This document shows positions 1-8,735 of a stretch of 27,065 nt of DNA, piece by piece; position 1 is the stretch's first letter; every line of letters starts with the position of its first letter. A program made the position numbers and the translations under genes. The stretch comes from Nemertoderma westbladi (taxonomy: Eukaryota; Xenacoelomorpha; Nemertodermatida; Nemertodermatidae). The notes beneath the pieces were generated by a model. It ran no database searches and had not been told where the DNA came from. It saw only the letters and a list, made by a program, of their open reading frames with translations. The stretch is taken from positions 1 through 27,065 of the forward strand of contig JAUCBJ010007423.1 of the NCBI GenBank assembly GCA_032718475.1, written 5' to 3'.

Positions 1-516
1 CAAGTCGTCCTTGTTTACTACGACTACACCTATAAGAGACACGGTGGAGGGCAAAGAGGGGGAATACAGTAAAAGGCGATCGATATGATTCGACGCAGAT
101 TCTATGTGGACGATGGGATGGGCTCTGGAAACTCAGTTGAAGAGATACTCAATGTAGGGCGCGAAGTTTGAGTCATCCTAAAGGGATCAGGATTCAACCT
201 TACAAAATTCAAGTCCGACTCTAGAGAATTTTTGGAGGCCATAGAAGATAGACAACCGGAGGTGAAGATAGATAAACCTACGACGGTAAAGGGGCAGATT
301 ATGGCGGACAAGAGGATAGAATCGCAGCAGAAGGCGCTAGGGATCGTATAGAACCGGGAGACAGATGAGTTGGAGTATCAACTAAGTCAGGAGGGTGCCG
401 AGATCCATACTAAACGAGGCTATGTGTCATACATAGCGAGGATTTACGATCCCCTAGGTCTAGCTTCCCCGTTGTTAGTCACCGGGAAACAAATACTGAA
501 GAAGGTCTATAAGTGA
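1..516 (+). pseudogene. pol: BEL/Pao reverse transcriptase, C-terminal part, with premature stops
   Basis: Reading frame 1 from base 1 gives the catalytic palm motif FYVDD (YVDD codons at 103-114), followed by the usual Pao connection: a GSGFNLTKF block, an LGIV-stop-N block (349-351) and the YDPLGLASP block that marks the end of Pao RT. It would synthesise element cDNA in virus-like particles. In-frame stops lie at 70-72 (TAA), 169-171 (TGA), 349-351 (TAG) and 514-516 (TGA). The 349 stop replaces the tryptophan that the family keeps in the LGxxW motif, a TGG to TAG change. The fingers and first catalytic Asp of RT are upstream of the window. The frame continues directly into the RNase H block at 532, so this is one broken polyprotein. 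Confidence 0.9.
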
Positions 517-531
517 AAAGATGACTGGGAC

Positions 532-1239
532 ATGGAGGTCCCAGTGGAGAACAAACAATGGGAGAAATGGACAGGGAGCCTCAAAGAGATGGGGACGTAT
601 AGTATGCCATGTGTATCTGTATACTTCCCAGACAGGGACATGACCGATTTAGAACTGCATATGTTTTCCGATGCATCCCGGGAAGCATATGATGCGGCAC
701 TTTATTTGATACAGCAGAAGGGGACTCATAAGCCCAGGCTTACGTTTAGTAAAGCGAGGTCGATGCCACCAGATAAAGCATCAGTGCCGAAACTCGAGCT
801 AACGGCTGCGAGATTAGGAGTAAGAGCGATAGCATACTTGGTGGACACGATACCGAGTATAGTAGAGACGCACTACTGGACAGATTCCATGGTAGTGTTG
901 GGATGGTTGCATAACGAGAAGACACATTATCCCATATTTGTGGCGAATAGGGTGGATGAGATAAGAGCAACGTCAGACTTGGAGAAGAGGCACTACTGCC
1001 CAACTGACGACAATCCAGCGGATCTACTATCGAGGGGCGTTGCACGCCACGCTTTCTCGAGAAAGCAGGAGTTGTGGCGGCATGGCCTGGACTTCCTTAA
1101 CGATAGGTCGAGCTGGCCACCGATGTGGAAGGTAGACCCAAGTACAGAGGAAGTGACAGTGGAGGAGGAGGGAGAGGAATCAGAGGGGGAGGAAATATTT
1201 AGTCAACTAGTGAGGGAGATTAAGGAAGCGCCACCGTGA
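532..1239 (+). pseudogene. pol: BEL/Pao RNase H domain (Pfam Peptidase_A17 region)
   Basis: An open stretch of 235 residues in frame with the upstream RT; its ATG is only the first Met after the TGA at 514, not a real start. RNase H would degrade the RNA strand of the RNA:DNA hybrid during reverse transcription. All four acidic catalytic positions can be seen: FSDAS (D47), KLELTAAR (E89), WTDSMVVLGW (D118) and NPADLLSRG (D164). FVANRVDEI and NPADLLSRG are hallmarks of the Pao family. The C-terminus (residues about 200-230) is very acidic, with Glu runs, and links to integrase. The reading ends at a TGA (1237-1239), after which the polyprotein continues with frame changes. This is the best-preserved catalytic block of the element. 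Confidence 0.92.
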
Positions 1240-1267
1240 TCAAAGCCGAGAGTCTTGCGATAACCCA

Positions 1268-1804
1268 ATGGATAGGTTGCTCAGTTACAGCTCCAGCTGG
1301 TACAAGACGAAGAAGCTAGTAGCATATCTGAGGGCCTATGGAGAATTCCTTAGGGGAGCTGGTAGGGATACCAAAACGAGACCCACCATCAATCTGGAAG
1401 GGGCGACCAAAGCCGTGATACGATACGAGCAAAGGAAGGGGTACGGAGACGAGGTAAACCGCGTCAGCAAACAATAACGCCTTCGTCAAGACAGCGAGCT
1501 CAACGTGCTGTCACCACAATTAGACAAGGATGGGATCCTGGTCATGAACTCCAGGGTGGTGAACAACATCAGCCCCGTGATCCCACCAAAACCGATAATT
1601 ATCCCCAACAAGTCACCAATAATCCACTAAAAATCCCTATAAGGGACGCCCATAAGTCTTATATTACATGGGGGCGCCAACCAGACCCTGACGGAGATCC
1701 AGAAGACATTCTGAGTAATCCAACTCAGAAAGATGGTGAAGGCGGTAGGTAGTGGGGCAATGCCAGACCTGCCGACGGATGAAGAAGGAGAGGGCCATAT
1801 AGGA
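1268..1804 (+). pseudogene. pol: BEL/Pao integrase N-terminal (HHCC) region, frame-broken
   Basis: Starts with a 69-residue open piece (1268-1477) containing RLLSYSSSWYKTKKLVAYLRA, typical of the helical segment before Pao integrase. It continues through SELNVLSPQLDKDGILVM, PKPIIIPNKSPIIH and a LHGGANQTLTEI block, the HH half of the zinc-binding N-terminus. The CC half (a CQTC motif followed by basic residues) sits in another frame around 1760-1790. In-frame stops include TAA at 1475 and TGA at 1712-1714; the latter falls where the family has Trp in the FW pair. TAG at 1800-1802 separates it from the integrase core. At least two frameshifts are needed to read it through. The domain would bind LTR ends in the integration complex. 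Confidence 0.8.
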
Positions 1805-1805
1805 G

Positions 1806-2765
1806 ATGGCGCCATTGCCGACAAACAGGGTCAGGCATCATGACCCACAGTTCACACACTGCGGCGTGGACATGTTTGGACCGATTAAAATAAAGGTGAT
1901 GCGGCATATGGAGAAACGCTACGGCATTATCTTCATCTGCAATAATACGAGGGTGGTGGGGATAGAACTAGCTCAGGACGCCACGGCGTCGGCATTTATT
2001 AATGCACTGGAGAGGTTCATGACCCGCAGGGGAGGAACAGTGGAGGTAGTATACTCAGACAATGGGACTAACTTCGTGGGCGCGGAAAACGAGTTAGCGG
2101 AGGCCCTTGACATTCTGGAGGGCGAAGATGTCAAGGCGGTGATGAGGAAACACCTAATCAGATGGGAGAGGAGAACTCCATACGCTCCCCATATGCTAGG
2201 ATGTGTAGAGCAACTTCTGGGAAGCTCCAAACGACTTATGACCAAGCTGATGAACAATCATATGGTCACCGAGGACGTACTGAGGACAGTGCTGGTGAAA
2301 TGCGAGGGAATTATCAACTGCCGCCCGCTGTATCCCGAAAATGATGATCCGGAATCACTGGACATCCTAACACCAGCACACCTGCTGATGGAGAGACCAG
2401 CGACGATTGACATGCAAAATGTCGATCCGGACGATATACATTCGCGTCAAAGCTGGAGGGTCGCTAAGGCAATAAGTGCAGAGTATTGGACAAGGTGGAT
2501 ACAAGAGTACCATCCAACACTGCACAAGAGGAGTAAATGGAGGAATAACCAGAGGGAGCTAAGGAAGGGTGACTTGATAATCATCACGGATGATACGATT
2601 ATCAACAACCACTGGATGTTGGCTAGAGCAGTGGAAACCTACCCTGGTGAAGACGGAAGAATTAGATCCATAGAATTGGGGATTGGAGGCAAGATAGGGG
2701 CCAAAGATAGGAAGACCTACAGGAGGGCGGTAGAGAAGTGTTGCCTATTGGAAGGGTCGCCCTAA
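1806..2765 (+). pseudogene. pol: BEL/Pao integrase catalytic core plus DUF5641 C-terminal domain
   Basis: A 319-residue open stretch that begins just after an in-frame TAG (1800-1802), so its Met is internal and not a true start. Integrase joins the cDNA ends to host DNA. The DDE triad is visible: CGVDMFGP (D22), VYSDNGTNFVG (D85) and GCVEQLLGS (E135), with D85-E135 spacing of 50, normal for Pao. EGIINCRPL (about 167-175) and LTPAHLL (188-194) follow as in the family. Residues about 217-316 form the DUF5641 tail (WRVAKAISAEYWTRW, LRKGDLIIITDD, NHWMLARAVETYPGEDGR). The core looks complete, in contrast to the broken N-terminus. Translation ends at TAA 2763-2765. Confidence 0.92.
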
Positions 2766-2774
2766 AGTTGAGTC

Positions 2775-2828
2775 GTCCAATATATTGGACTGAGGGGGGT
2801 GGGAATGAGGGCGAGACGCCCTTCCCAC
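2775..2828. other. Perfect 16-bp palindrome followed by a two-tier hairpin after pol
   Basis: GTCCAATATATTGGAC (2775-2790) is a perfect palindrome only 10 bases after the pol stop. It is followed by a G6 tract and a hairpin at 2799-2828: GTGGGAA pairs with TTCCCAC, and inside that GGGCG pairs with CGCCC around an AGA loop. These could be an alternative polypurine/LTR boundary or a 3' RNA structure of the element. Function is unknown; the pairing is read directly. Confidence 0.7.
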
Positions 2829-3019
2829 ACATTAAACAAAATAAAAATAAAATAAGTAAAACACTAGTACTGAGGTAAGCTGTAGGTATGCAATATGTAC
2901 GCCTGATGGGTATAGACGTGCCAACATACATAATACATAGGTCGTGTAGGTAGTTACAATTACGTACGTCGGACGGGTTCAAAAATGCATCAACGTACCT
3001 AATTTACATACGCACTATT
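2829..3019. other. AT-rich spacer between pol and tandem array
   Basis: Begins with an A-rich stretch (AAATAAAAATAAAATAA) that could serve as a polyadenylation region, then unremarkable sequence leading into the 84-bp repeats. No coding similarity is recognised. Confidence 0.5.
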
Positions 3020-3402
3020 TGTGGGCAATGAGGGCGCCACGTGAGGAGTTGAGGGGGGGTATATATGCATACCATAGTAGAGGGGTACATACATAGTACC
3101 GTAAACTTGTGGGCACTGAGGGCGCCACGTGAGGAGTTGAGGGGGGGTATGTATGCATACTGTAGCAGAAGGGTACACAGTACCGTAAACTTGTGGGCAC
3201 TGAGGGTGCCACGAGAGGAGTTGAGGGGGGGTATGTACGCATACCATAGCAGAAGGGTACACAGTACCATAAACTTGTGGGCACTGAGGGCACCATGTGA
3301 GGAGTTGAGAGGGGGTATGTACGCATACCGTAGTTGAAGGGTACATAGTACCGTAAACTTGTGGGCACTGAGGGCACCACGTGAGGAGTTGAGGGGGATA
3401 TG
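3020..3402. repeat. 84-bp tandem repeat array, about 4.5 copies
   Basis: Units begin TGTGGGCACTGAGGG at 3020 (88 bp), 3108, 3192, 3276 and 3360 (84 bp each until the last, which is cut near 3402). Each unit contains a purine-rich GAGGAGTTGAGGGGGG segment and ends with GTACCGTAAACT. Because 84 is 28 codons, long open frames appear on both strands; they are a by-product of the period and not genes. The array sits between BEL pol and its presumed 3' LTR, a position where length-variable repeats occur in some LTR elements. Confidence 0.92.
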
Positions 3403-3854
3403 TAGGTGTGGTAGGATAGACTGTGTAGGCCACACGAACTAGACTACTGTAGCGCATAGCCCATAGTGCAGAGTTAGAACATTGCTACAGAGCCAGAAGG
3501 TTATCTGGTAGGAAGCTACTACAAGAGTAAGAAATTGTAGCTAGTCTTCTCTGTAGAAAAGTAGTGATGAATTACTTACCGGTACATGGTAATTGAGTAG
3601 TAGATAGAGTAATAGCACGTCAGTTGAGGTTGGGGAGTGAACACAGCACTGAAGAATCAGGGGTAAATTGGCACATAGAGACACAAAACACTGGCAGAGC
3701 GCAGATAGGAAGTAGGCCATCACTGATTTAAACTAATTAAGACCATACTTAGTTATCTCTTGCCCTACTGAGCCTTTCTAAGGCACCATCAGTCTGGTGA
3801 GAGAGGAGAATCATGATGGCAGAGAAACTATGAAGGAGTTTATCGTATTCCGTG
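3403..3854. other. Unassigned segment inside the BEL remnant
   Basis: No gene recognised. Short open frames here are below what chance allows and show no motif. The segment separates the 84-bp array from the decayed ORF that starts near 3855. Confidence 0.4.
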
Positions 3855-4320
3855 GATAGGGGCGGATATATGGTCCCGGATGATGTGGAGACAGAAGAGG
3901 ATGATGGTGGGACAAGAAAGGGGTCAGGAGGGTCGAGTAGGCCTATATTGGTGCATTTAGTGGCAGTGAATGGAGATATTTTTCTGTTTGACCTAGCAAC
4001 CTAGGATAAGAAGACCAGGCCAAAGTTGAACCACCTACTGGATGAGATGCAGAAGCTGGTAAGGTCAAAGACAACGATCGAGATTGGATCGGCGATACGA
4101 GGCGACGCAGAGAGGATTATTGGACCGGACACCCCGAATCTTCTGGACATGCAGGTAGTCTACATGGCTGACGAAACCTGATGGATTAGGATTGGTGGAT
4201 AACACGGGACAATACGGAGCCGTGGCGATGGGTCAGTTGATGGGACTAGAGGAATATGGTGCGGGACTTGCGGATTCACTCAAGTGGGGGGCGAGATGGA
4301 TAATATGAGAGAATATTATA
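3855..4320 (+). pseudogene. Decayed ORF of unknown function downstream of BEL pol (third-ORF position)
   Basis: Frame 3 reads about 108 codons from 3855 with only one internal stop (TAG 4002-4004) before TGA at 4179-4181. The first part is acidic (DDVETEEDD). The next includes RPILVHLVAVNGDIFLFDLA, then a helix-like basic/acidic stretch (KLNHLLDEMQKLV) and NLLDMQVVYMADET. After a frame change, coding-like sequence (GQYGAVAMGQLMGLEEYGAG) continues to about 4310. Composition and codon regularity look coding, and the location between integrase and the 3' LTR is where some BEL elements carry an env-like gene. I do not recognise any domain and see no signal peptide or membrane anchor. A relocated gag fragment is an alternative. 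Confidence 0.45.
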
Positions 4321-4845
4321 AAATACGTACTATAGTCAGATGTAACCTTTTCCAATTAGCTACTGGGACTGGGGACTAATTGACTGGAACAGGAGGATAA
4401 GACGAGGGACTCACTTATTATATACAACGTATACGTGTATGAGACCGTAGGAACCCAACGAAAAAACTTAGAAAGCATGAGTCGAGGGGTTCAGTATCAG
4501 GGGAGCGTGGGGAGAAGGTGCTAGAGCTAAGGGAGAAAAGTACAGGGTGTGAGGTCCGAGTGCGGGGAGCGAGCGGAGAGGAGGATGAGTCCTAAGGGAC
4601 TGGCGAGAGAGGAATGGATAACACAGTCCGAGACGTAAAATTGTGAGGAGTGAGGGCGATCGTCTAAAACAGAGATGCCAGATGCCTTGGTACAGCTTAG
4701 CTCGCAGATGCACCAAGGACAGAAGGATGGGTAGTGATAACAGACCCATGGGGGCCAGCCTGGAAAGCTGACCCCGAGAAGAAAATTACACCCCACATCC
4801 AATATTAGATTGGATTCCAGTGGAATTGAAGCGCACTTAAGGTTG
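4321..4845. other. Unassigned segment up to the LTR-proximal hairpin
   Basis: GC-moderate, purine-rich on the plus strand, with many short frames and frequent stops. It probably continues the decayed ORF, but no motif can be followed through it. Confidence 0.4.
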
Positions 4846-4882
4846 ATGCTATCTTCTCACCGGGAAGATAGCATGGGGGGGG
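4846..4882 (+). promoter_or_regulatory. Perfect 11-bp hairpin and G8 polypurine tract at the LTR boundary
   Basis: ATGCTATCTTC (4846-4856) pairs exactly with GAAGATAGCAT (4864-4874) around a 7-base loop. Eight Gs (4875-4882) follow at once and abut TGTAAGCGG, the presumed LTR start. The G tract fits the plus-strand primer of an LTR retrotransposon. A perfect hairpin touching it is unusual and could shape primer use or polyadenylation. Confidence 0.7.
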
Positions 4883-5516
4883 TGTAAGCGGATTCAATTC
4901 CCTGCACTACCCACTGGAAATGGGACAAGTGGCATTTCACCAATTATAATTAGCAAGGTGACATTACCAATAATAATGTCACCTCACAACCAACTAAGGC
5001 GATACACGCCGCCAGCCACAGGGAAAGTTGAGAGGTCAAACCATCTCAGAGGGACTAAGAGGCTAGCAAGGCTAGCACATGGGGATAGTGGCAACAGGGA
5101 GTGGCGAGGTGACAATTAATCAGGTTAAGCCAATGATGGGTGGGAAAACACATTGGAAGTGATTAGAGCGCATCTATTGGACAGGCCACTCAGTACAGTA
5201 GAGGTGATTTAATATGTGTTAATAATAGGCCCTGCCTATAACCATTGCACTTATTGATTCTGATTCAGTTGATTTTTATACAGTTGTGAGACCGGAACAG
5301 TTTTTAACCGTCGTCATCACGGTGCTATTATATTCTGACTGTGCTATTATTATGTTCTGTGATTACAGCAACTGACAGTAAAAACTCAGTTATTTCAACG
5401 GCCTTCGGCCTATTATATATATCCAGACTACAGCTTTAGCAGTCTACGGACGTGGCAACGCATATAACACACACAGGTCGGGATTCATACTGCCAACTCC
5501 GTTGGATCCCGTCACA
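4883..5516 (+). repeat. Candidate BEL/Pao 3' LTR (634 bp)
   Basis: Begins TGTAAGCGG directly after the G8 tract and ends CCCGTCACA, giving the TG...CA ends expected of an LTR. It contains a TATA-like TATTATATATAT (about 5412-5423) roughly 100 bases before its end, suggesting a short R-U5. An internal perfect 11-bp hairpin (AGGTGACATTA at 4956-4966 with TAATGTCACCT at 4974-4984, 7-base loop) has the same geometry as the one just upstream of the LTR. The partner 5' LTR and target duplication are outside the window, so the 3' edge is provisional. Confidence 0.6.
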
Positions 5517-6032
5517 TGAACTTTTAAATTGGATAATATATACTGAAGAAGGCATGGGTGGGGTCTGAAACTTGTCATGCATGTTTACTACCTTATCTAT
5601 GTTACTACTCATGATTCATTTCAAGCACCCATATTTTATCAGACGCTTGCAGCGATGTTCCGAAGTAAGGCAATTTTGTAAAGTTTCTATTTTCCAGATG
5701 ATGTTCTGGGAGTCTGATTTGCTGGTGGTACATGAAAATTGTACCACAGAAACCCCTTTAGGTATATCTAACTATCCGACTATATACTAAATGTTTTGGG
5801 CTACCCACTAATCAGACCACTCCAACTCAAGCCTCAAAAAGACAAAATTTGTCGAAAAGTCCAATCTTTGGCCACATACTGACATAGAAAAGTTGGTCTG
5901 ACAAGTGCAGAAGTGGATGGTATTTATTCATGGTTTTAATGTGTATGAGACCTATTTATGTGTACAATAAAACATAACATGACACTCCACCCACTAGTCA
6001 GAAAGATTTTCTGTAGGTTTCATTTAGTAGCC
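5517..6032. other. Intergenic, nothing recognised
   Basis: AT-rich sequence with one 72-codon open frame (5572-5790, +) that shows no motif, no coding bias I can see and no neighbouring exon signals. I treat it as non-coding. Confidence 0.5.
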
Positions 6033-6469
6033 TAAACGACCGGGTCGAACATTTTGCCGGGTCCGGTTCCGGGTCTGTCTCAAAAAGGCAAGGTCCGGGT
6101 CCGGTCCAGGTCAACACTTGTGATATCAAAAATGATACAAATAAATAAAAATCTAAAAAAAAATGATAAATCAAAAGAAAAAAAATGAAAAAAAATCGAA
6201 AATGATATAATAATGTAAAAACATGCTACTACTACCTGACTACCTGACTGCTTTACTTACAGCTCAACAGCTTTAGGCAACTTTGTGTACTGGTCCGGGT
6301 CCCTACGTATATCAGTATATGGGTATGTCAAACAGGCTTGTCATTCTCATTCATGCAAATTGCTTAATTTTAATAAAACCCGGTACCCGTCGTCTTTTTT
6401 GCTGGGTCCGGTTCCGGGTCACCCAAACCTGGCCCGGGTTTGAACCCGGCCCGGTTAACCGGTCGTTTA
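6033..6469. mobile_element. Short non-autonomous element with inverted ends and CCGGGTCCGG subterminal repeats (hAT-like MITE candidate)
   Basis: TAAACGACCGG at 6033-6043 is exactly inverted at 6459-6469 (CCGGTCGTTTA). Both ends carry clusters of CCGGGTCCGGTTCCGGGTC-type sequence, while the middle (about 6125-6230) is A-rich and non-coding. Subterminal CGGGTCCGGGT repeats are known from hAT-family elements. The total length of 437 bp and lack of coding fit a MITE. I cannot see a clear 8-bp target duplication (left flank AGTAGCC, right flank CTAGTTC), so superfamily assignment is tentative. Confidence 0.55.
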
Positions 6470-7440
6470 CTAGTTCCATTGACTGATTGAGGATATGTTC
6501 GAATAAATCGCAAACTTTGAAGTGGAATAGGCCTATCTCGTAAACCAATAAACCATAATCAGAAATATTTCATCAGGTGTCATTTTACGGTTTTATCTGT
6601 TTATAGGCTGATTGATAGGTACCATTTCCGAACATATATCCCAAAATAAACGAAATGGATGAACCATGCCACCGCGATTTGTCGAATTTGGATGGAATTT
6701 GGCCTACCGTACAGCCGTACCCGTATATCAGTATACTGGTATATGGTTGGTCTGTCTGTCTGTTGGTCTTGGTATAGCTATAGGCCTACTGCACTCAACA
6801 GCTCAACCAGTCAACTGCCAGACTGCAGTACAAATATAAGGCTGTAAGGAAAGGGCAGAAGGCAGGAAGGGGTAGGCCTACTACCGGTACCTACATTTTG
6901 TTGGGCAGTTTACAGTAGGCCTACTCTACTCAGTACTGCAGTACTGGCGCCTGGCGGTCTTATACTGTTAAACCTTAATTAAAACTGTCATGTAACCTGA
7001 ACGGAACGGTGCGGCAGTACAGCAGTAGGCAGTAGGCTACGGCTACGGTCAGTCAGTCAGTGGTCAGACGGTAACTAACCCCAGTCAGCCAGTAACTGAG
7101 TAACCCCAATCTGCCAACCCTAACCCTACCACACCACAGTACCATAGGCCTACATCATAATATAAGAAATTTAGCGGAATTTCTGAATTTCGGACATCAG
7201 ATTACAGGATTATTGCCATATACTGATATACTGATATAGCAGTATACAGTATAGCTGCCTATTCCAGTATTCCAGTATTCGCCTATTGCAGTATTGTATT
7301 GGCTATGCTGTTACCGTACACCATACTGCCTTTGTGCCTATTGCCTACCGGTGACCGGCTGATTTTGGGACCGACCTTTCAACAGTTTCTAATTGTCATA
7401 CAGCCTGACAGCTGCGTACCGGTACAGGAACCTATTGCCT
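6470..7440. other. Non-coding stretch rich in TAGGCCTA and short CAGTA/CAGTC repeats
   Basis: No gene. Contains five exact TAGGCCTA octamers (6528, 6781, 6873, 6916, 7145), runs of CAGT-based simple sequence (about 7045-7095), a short telomere-like CCCTAACCCT (about 7120), and many near-repeats of CAGTAT and GTATTCCAGTATTC. It reads like degenerate simple-sequence DNA. Confidence 0.6.
6970..6997 (-). repeat. Dispersed 28-bp repeat, copy 1 (inverted match to 15463-15490)
   Basis: The reverse complement of this segment matches 15463-15490 at 27 of 28 bases (GGTTACATGACAG then TTTTAATTAA). The two copies are 8.5 kb apart in opposite orientation. Flanks do not align obviously beyond this, so it may be the conserved end of a larger decayed repeat. 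Confidence 0.75.
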
Positions 7441-8044
7441 GAGGCACTGGGGCATAGACTATGACTCACTGAGGCATAGACTATGCCTCACTGAGGTACT
7501 GAGGCACAGACTATGCATCACTGAGGCACAGACTATGCCTCACTGAGGCACAGACTATGCCTCACTGAGGCACAGACTAGGCCTCACTGAGGCACAGACT
7601 ATGCCTCACTGAGGCACTGAGGCACAGACTATGCCTCACTGAGGCATAGACTATGCCTCACTGAGGTACTGAGGCACAGACTATGCATCACTGAGGCACA
7701 GACTATGCCTCACTGAGGCACAGACTATGCCTCACTGAGGCACAGACTATGCCTCACTGAGGCACAGACTAGGCCTCACTGAGGCACAGACTATGCCTCA
7801 CTGAGGCACTGAGGCACAGACTATGCCTCACTGAGGCACAGACTATGCTTCACTGAGGCACAGACTAGGCCTCACTGAGGCATAGACTATGCCTCACTGA
7901 GGCACTGGGGCATAGACTATGCCTCACTGAGGCACTGGGGCATAGACTATGCCTCACTGAGGCATAGACTATGCCTCACTGAGGTACTGAGGCACAGACT
8001 ATGCATCACTGAGGCACAGACTATGCCTCACTGAGGCACAGACT
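7441..8044 (+). repeat. 22-bp palindromic minisatellite, orientation A
   Basis: The unit is GAGGCACAGACTATGCCTC plus ACT. Where the variable base is T instead of C the 19-mer GAGGCATAGACTATGCCTC is a perfect palindrome around its central A, and the junction CCTCACTGAGG is a second palindrome, so one strand can fold on itself at every unit. Extra 8-10-bp partial units (GAGGTACT) recur at 7493, 7663 and 7981, and GGCACTGGGGCATAG recurs at 7443, 7901 and 7931, showing higher-order duplication. About 26 units. Confidence 0.95.
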
Positions 8045-8242
8045 AAATAGCCGAGTTATATTGCATTATATGAACAATAAATTACAATAAAAGGGGAACA
8101 AAAGAAAGAGTTTGCAAGCACAGGTTCAAACCAACTAAAGCTCTATATAATTTGCATTGAAGTGGAATACTTTAGATGCTGGGGGAATCTGGTTTGCGAG
8201 GGATATTTGAATCGTGAGTATAACTATCCTTGAGAGTTATTG
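8045..8242. other. Core segment, left part, between inverted minisatellites
   Basis: AT-rich, non-coding, abutting the left array abruptly at 8044/8045. No motif recognised before the promoter-like cluster. Confidence 0.5.
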
Positions 8243-8396
8243 TGACGTTATCTCACCATGGATGGACTTCACCACTGCTCTCTCATTGGCTGCCTAACTT
8301 TCCTCCCTCGAGTCGTGATTGGCTGCCTAACTCACCCTCGCACTCTAATTGTATAACCCATTCTAGCCTCCCTCTATAATAACCCCCCCCCCCCCC
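8243..8396 (+). promoter_or_regulatory. Promoter-like cluster: CRE-like site, two inverted CCAAT boxes, TATA
   Basis: TGACGTTA (8243-8250) resembles a CRE half-site pair. ATTGGCTGCCTAACT occurs twice (8285-8299 and 8318-8332), exactly 33 bases apart or about three helical turns, each carrying an inverted CCAAT box. TATAATAA (8375-8382) follows and abuts a C14 run (8383-8396). The spacing of CCAAT boxes about 50-90 bases upstream of a TATA box is that of an RNA polymerase II promoter. The nearest ORF on the same strand starts at 8546. The function is inferred from motif order only. Confidence 0.45.
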
Positions 8397-8545
8397 GCAT
8401 TCCCATTCCCATTAATAGCATTCCCAATCATTCTCTAATTTTTATTTTAAAAAGTTTTATTTATTTCCATAAAAGTTTTATTTATTTATAATTTTGTAAA
8501 ATCAATTAGCTAAAATTCAATACTATTAATTGACATTGCTATATA

Positions 8546-8689
8546 ATGCATAGACATGAAATTTGTTTGGTTTGTAATATAGAAATGAGACAAGACAATC
8601 TGTCTCGTCATATGGAAACACATAGAAAGGAAAAACTAATGGATCCGTTACCAAACAAATTTAAAAAATCCGAAGATATTTTTAGTTGA
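8546..8689 (+). CDS. Small ORF with one C2H2-like zinc finger (truncated gene or exon)
   Basis: 47 codons from ATG 8546 to TGA 8687-8689. Residues 7-26 read CLVC, then an 11-residue spacer including RQDNLSR, then HMETH: a C-x2-C-x11-H-x3-H pattern, one residue shorter than the common finger. A basic Lys/Glu tail follows. One base off, the frame continues as a charged stretch (VEDEKKKRDVRDIL) to a TGA at about 8738, at the very edge of the right-hand minisatellite, so a frameshift or spliced end is possible. It lies 160 bases downstream of the promoter-like cluster. A single finger of this sort is found at the N-terminus of some virus- and transposon-encoded proteins, but I cannot name the family. 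It may also be chance, since it is short. Confidence 0.4.
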   Translation: MHRHEICLVCNIEMRQDNLSRHMETHRKEKLMDPLPNKFKKSEDIFS

Positions 8690-8735
8690 AGATGAAAAGA
8701 AAAAGAGAGATGTGCGTGATATATTACAGATAAAA

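Larger units (their letters stand above)
1..5516 (+). mobile_element. BEL/Pao LTR retrotransposon remnant (3' half)
   Basis: The order RT (YVDD), RNase H, integrase with an HHCC-type N-terminus, a DDE core and a DUF5641 tail is diagnostic of BEL/Pao pol. The 5' LTR, gag, protease and the front of RT lie outside the window. Reading frames are broken by at least six in-frame stops and several frameshifts, so the copy is dead. After pol come 2.1 kb of unusual sequence (84-bp tandem repeats and a decayed ORF of unknown identity), then a hairpin, a G8 tract and a candidate 3' LTR ending at 5516. The assignment to BEL/Pao is firm. The 3' boundary is inferred from the G8-TGTAAG junction and a terminal CACA; no second LTR is present here to confirm it. 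Confidence 0.92.

Noticed and set aside
746-1045. 99-codon minus-strand frame
   Set aside because: Shadow of the BEL RNase H domain on the plus strand.
2999-3457. Several overlapping open frames of 90-152 codons on both strands
   Set aside because: They come from the 84-bp tandem repeat, whose period is a multiple of three; no domain and no start context.
7441-8044. Possible CRISPR array or tRNA-like hairpins
   Set aside because: Continuous 22-bp units with no spacers; the palindromes explain the hairpin look.
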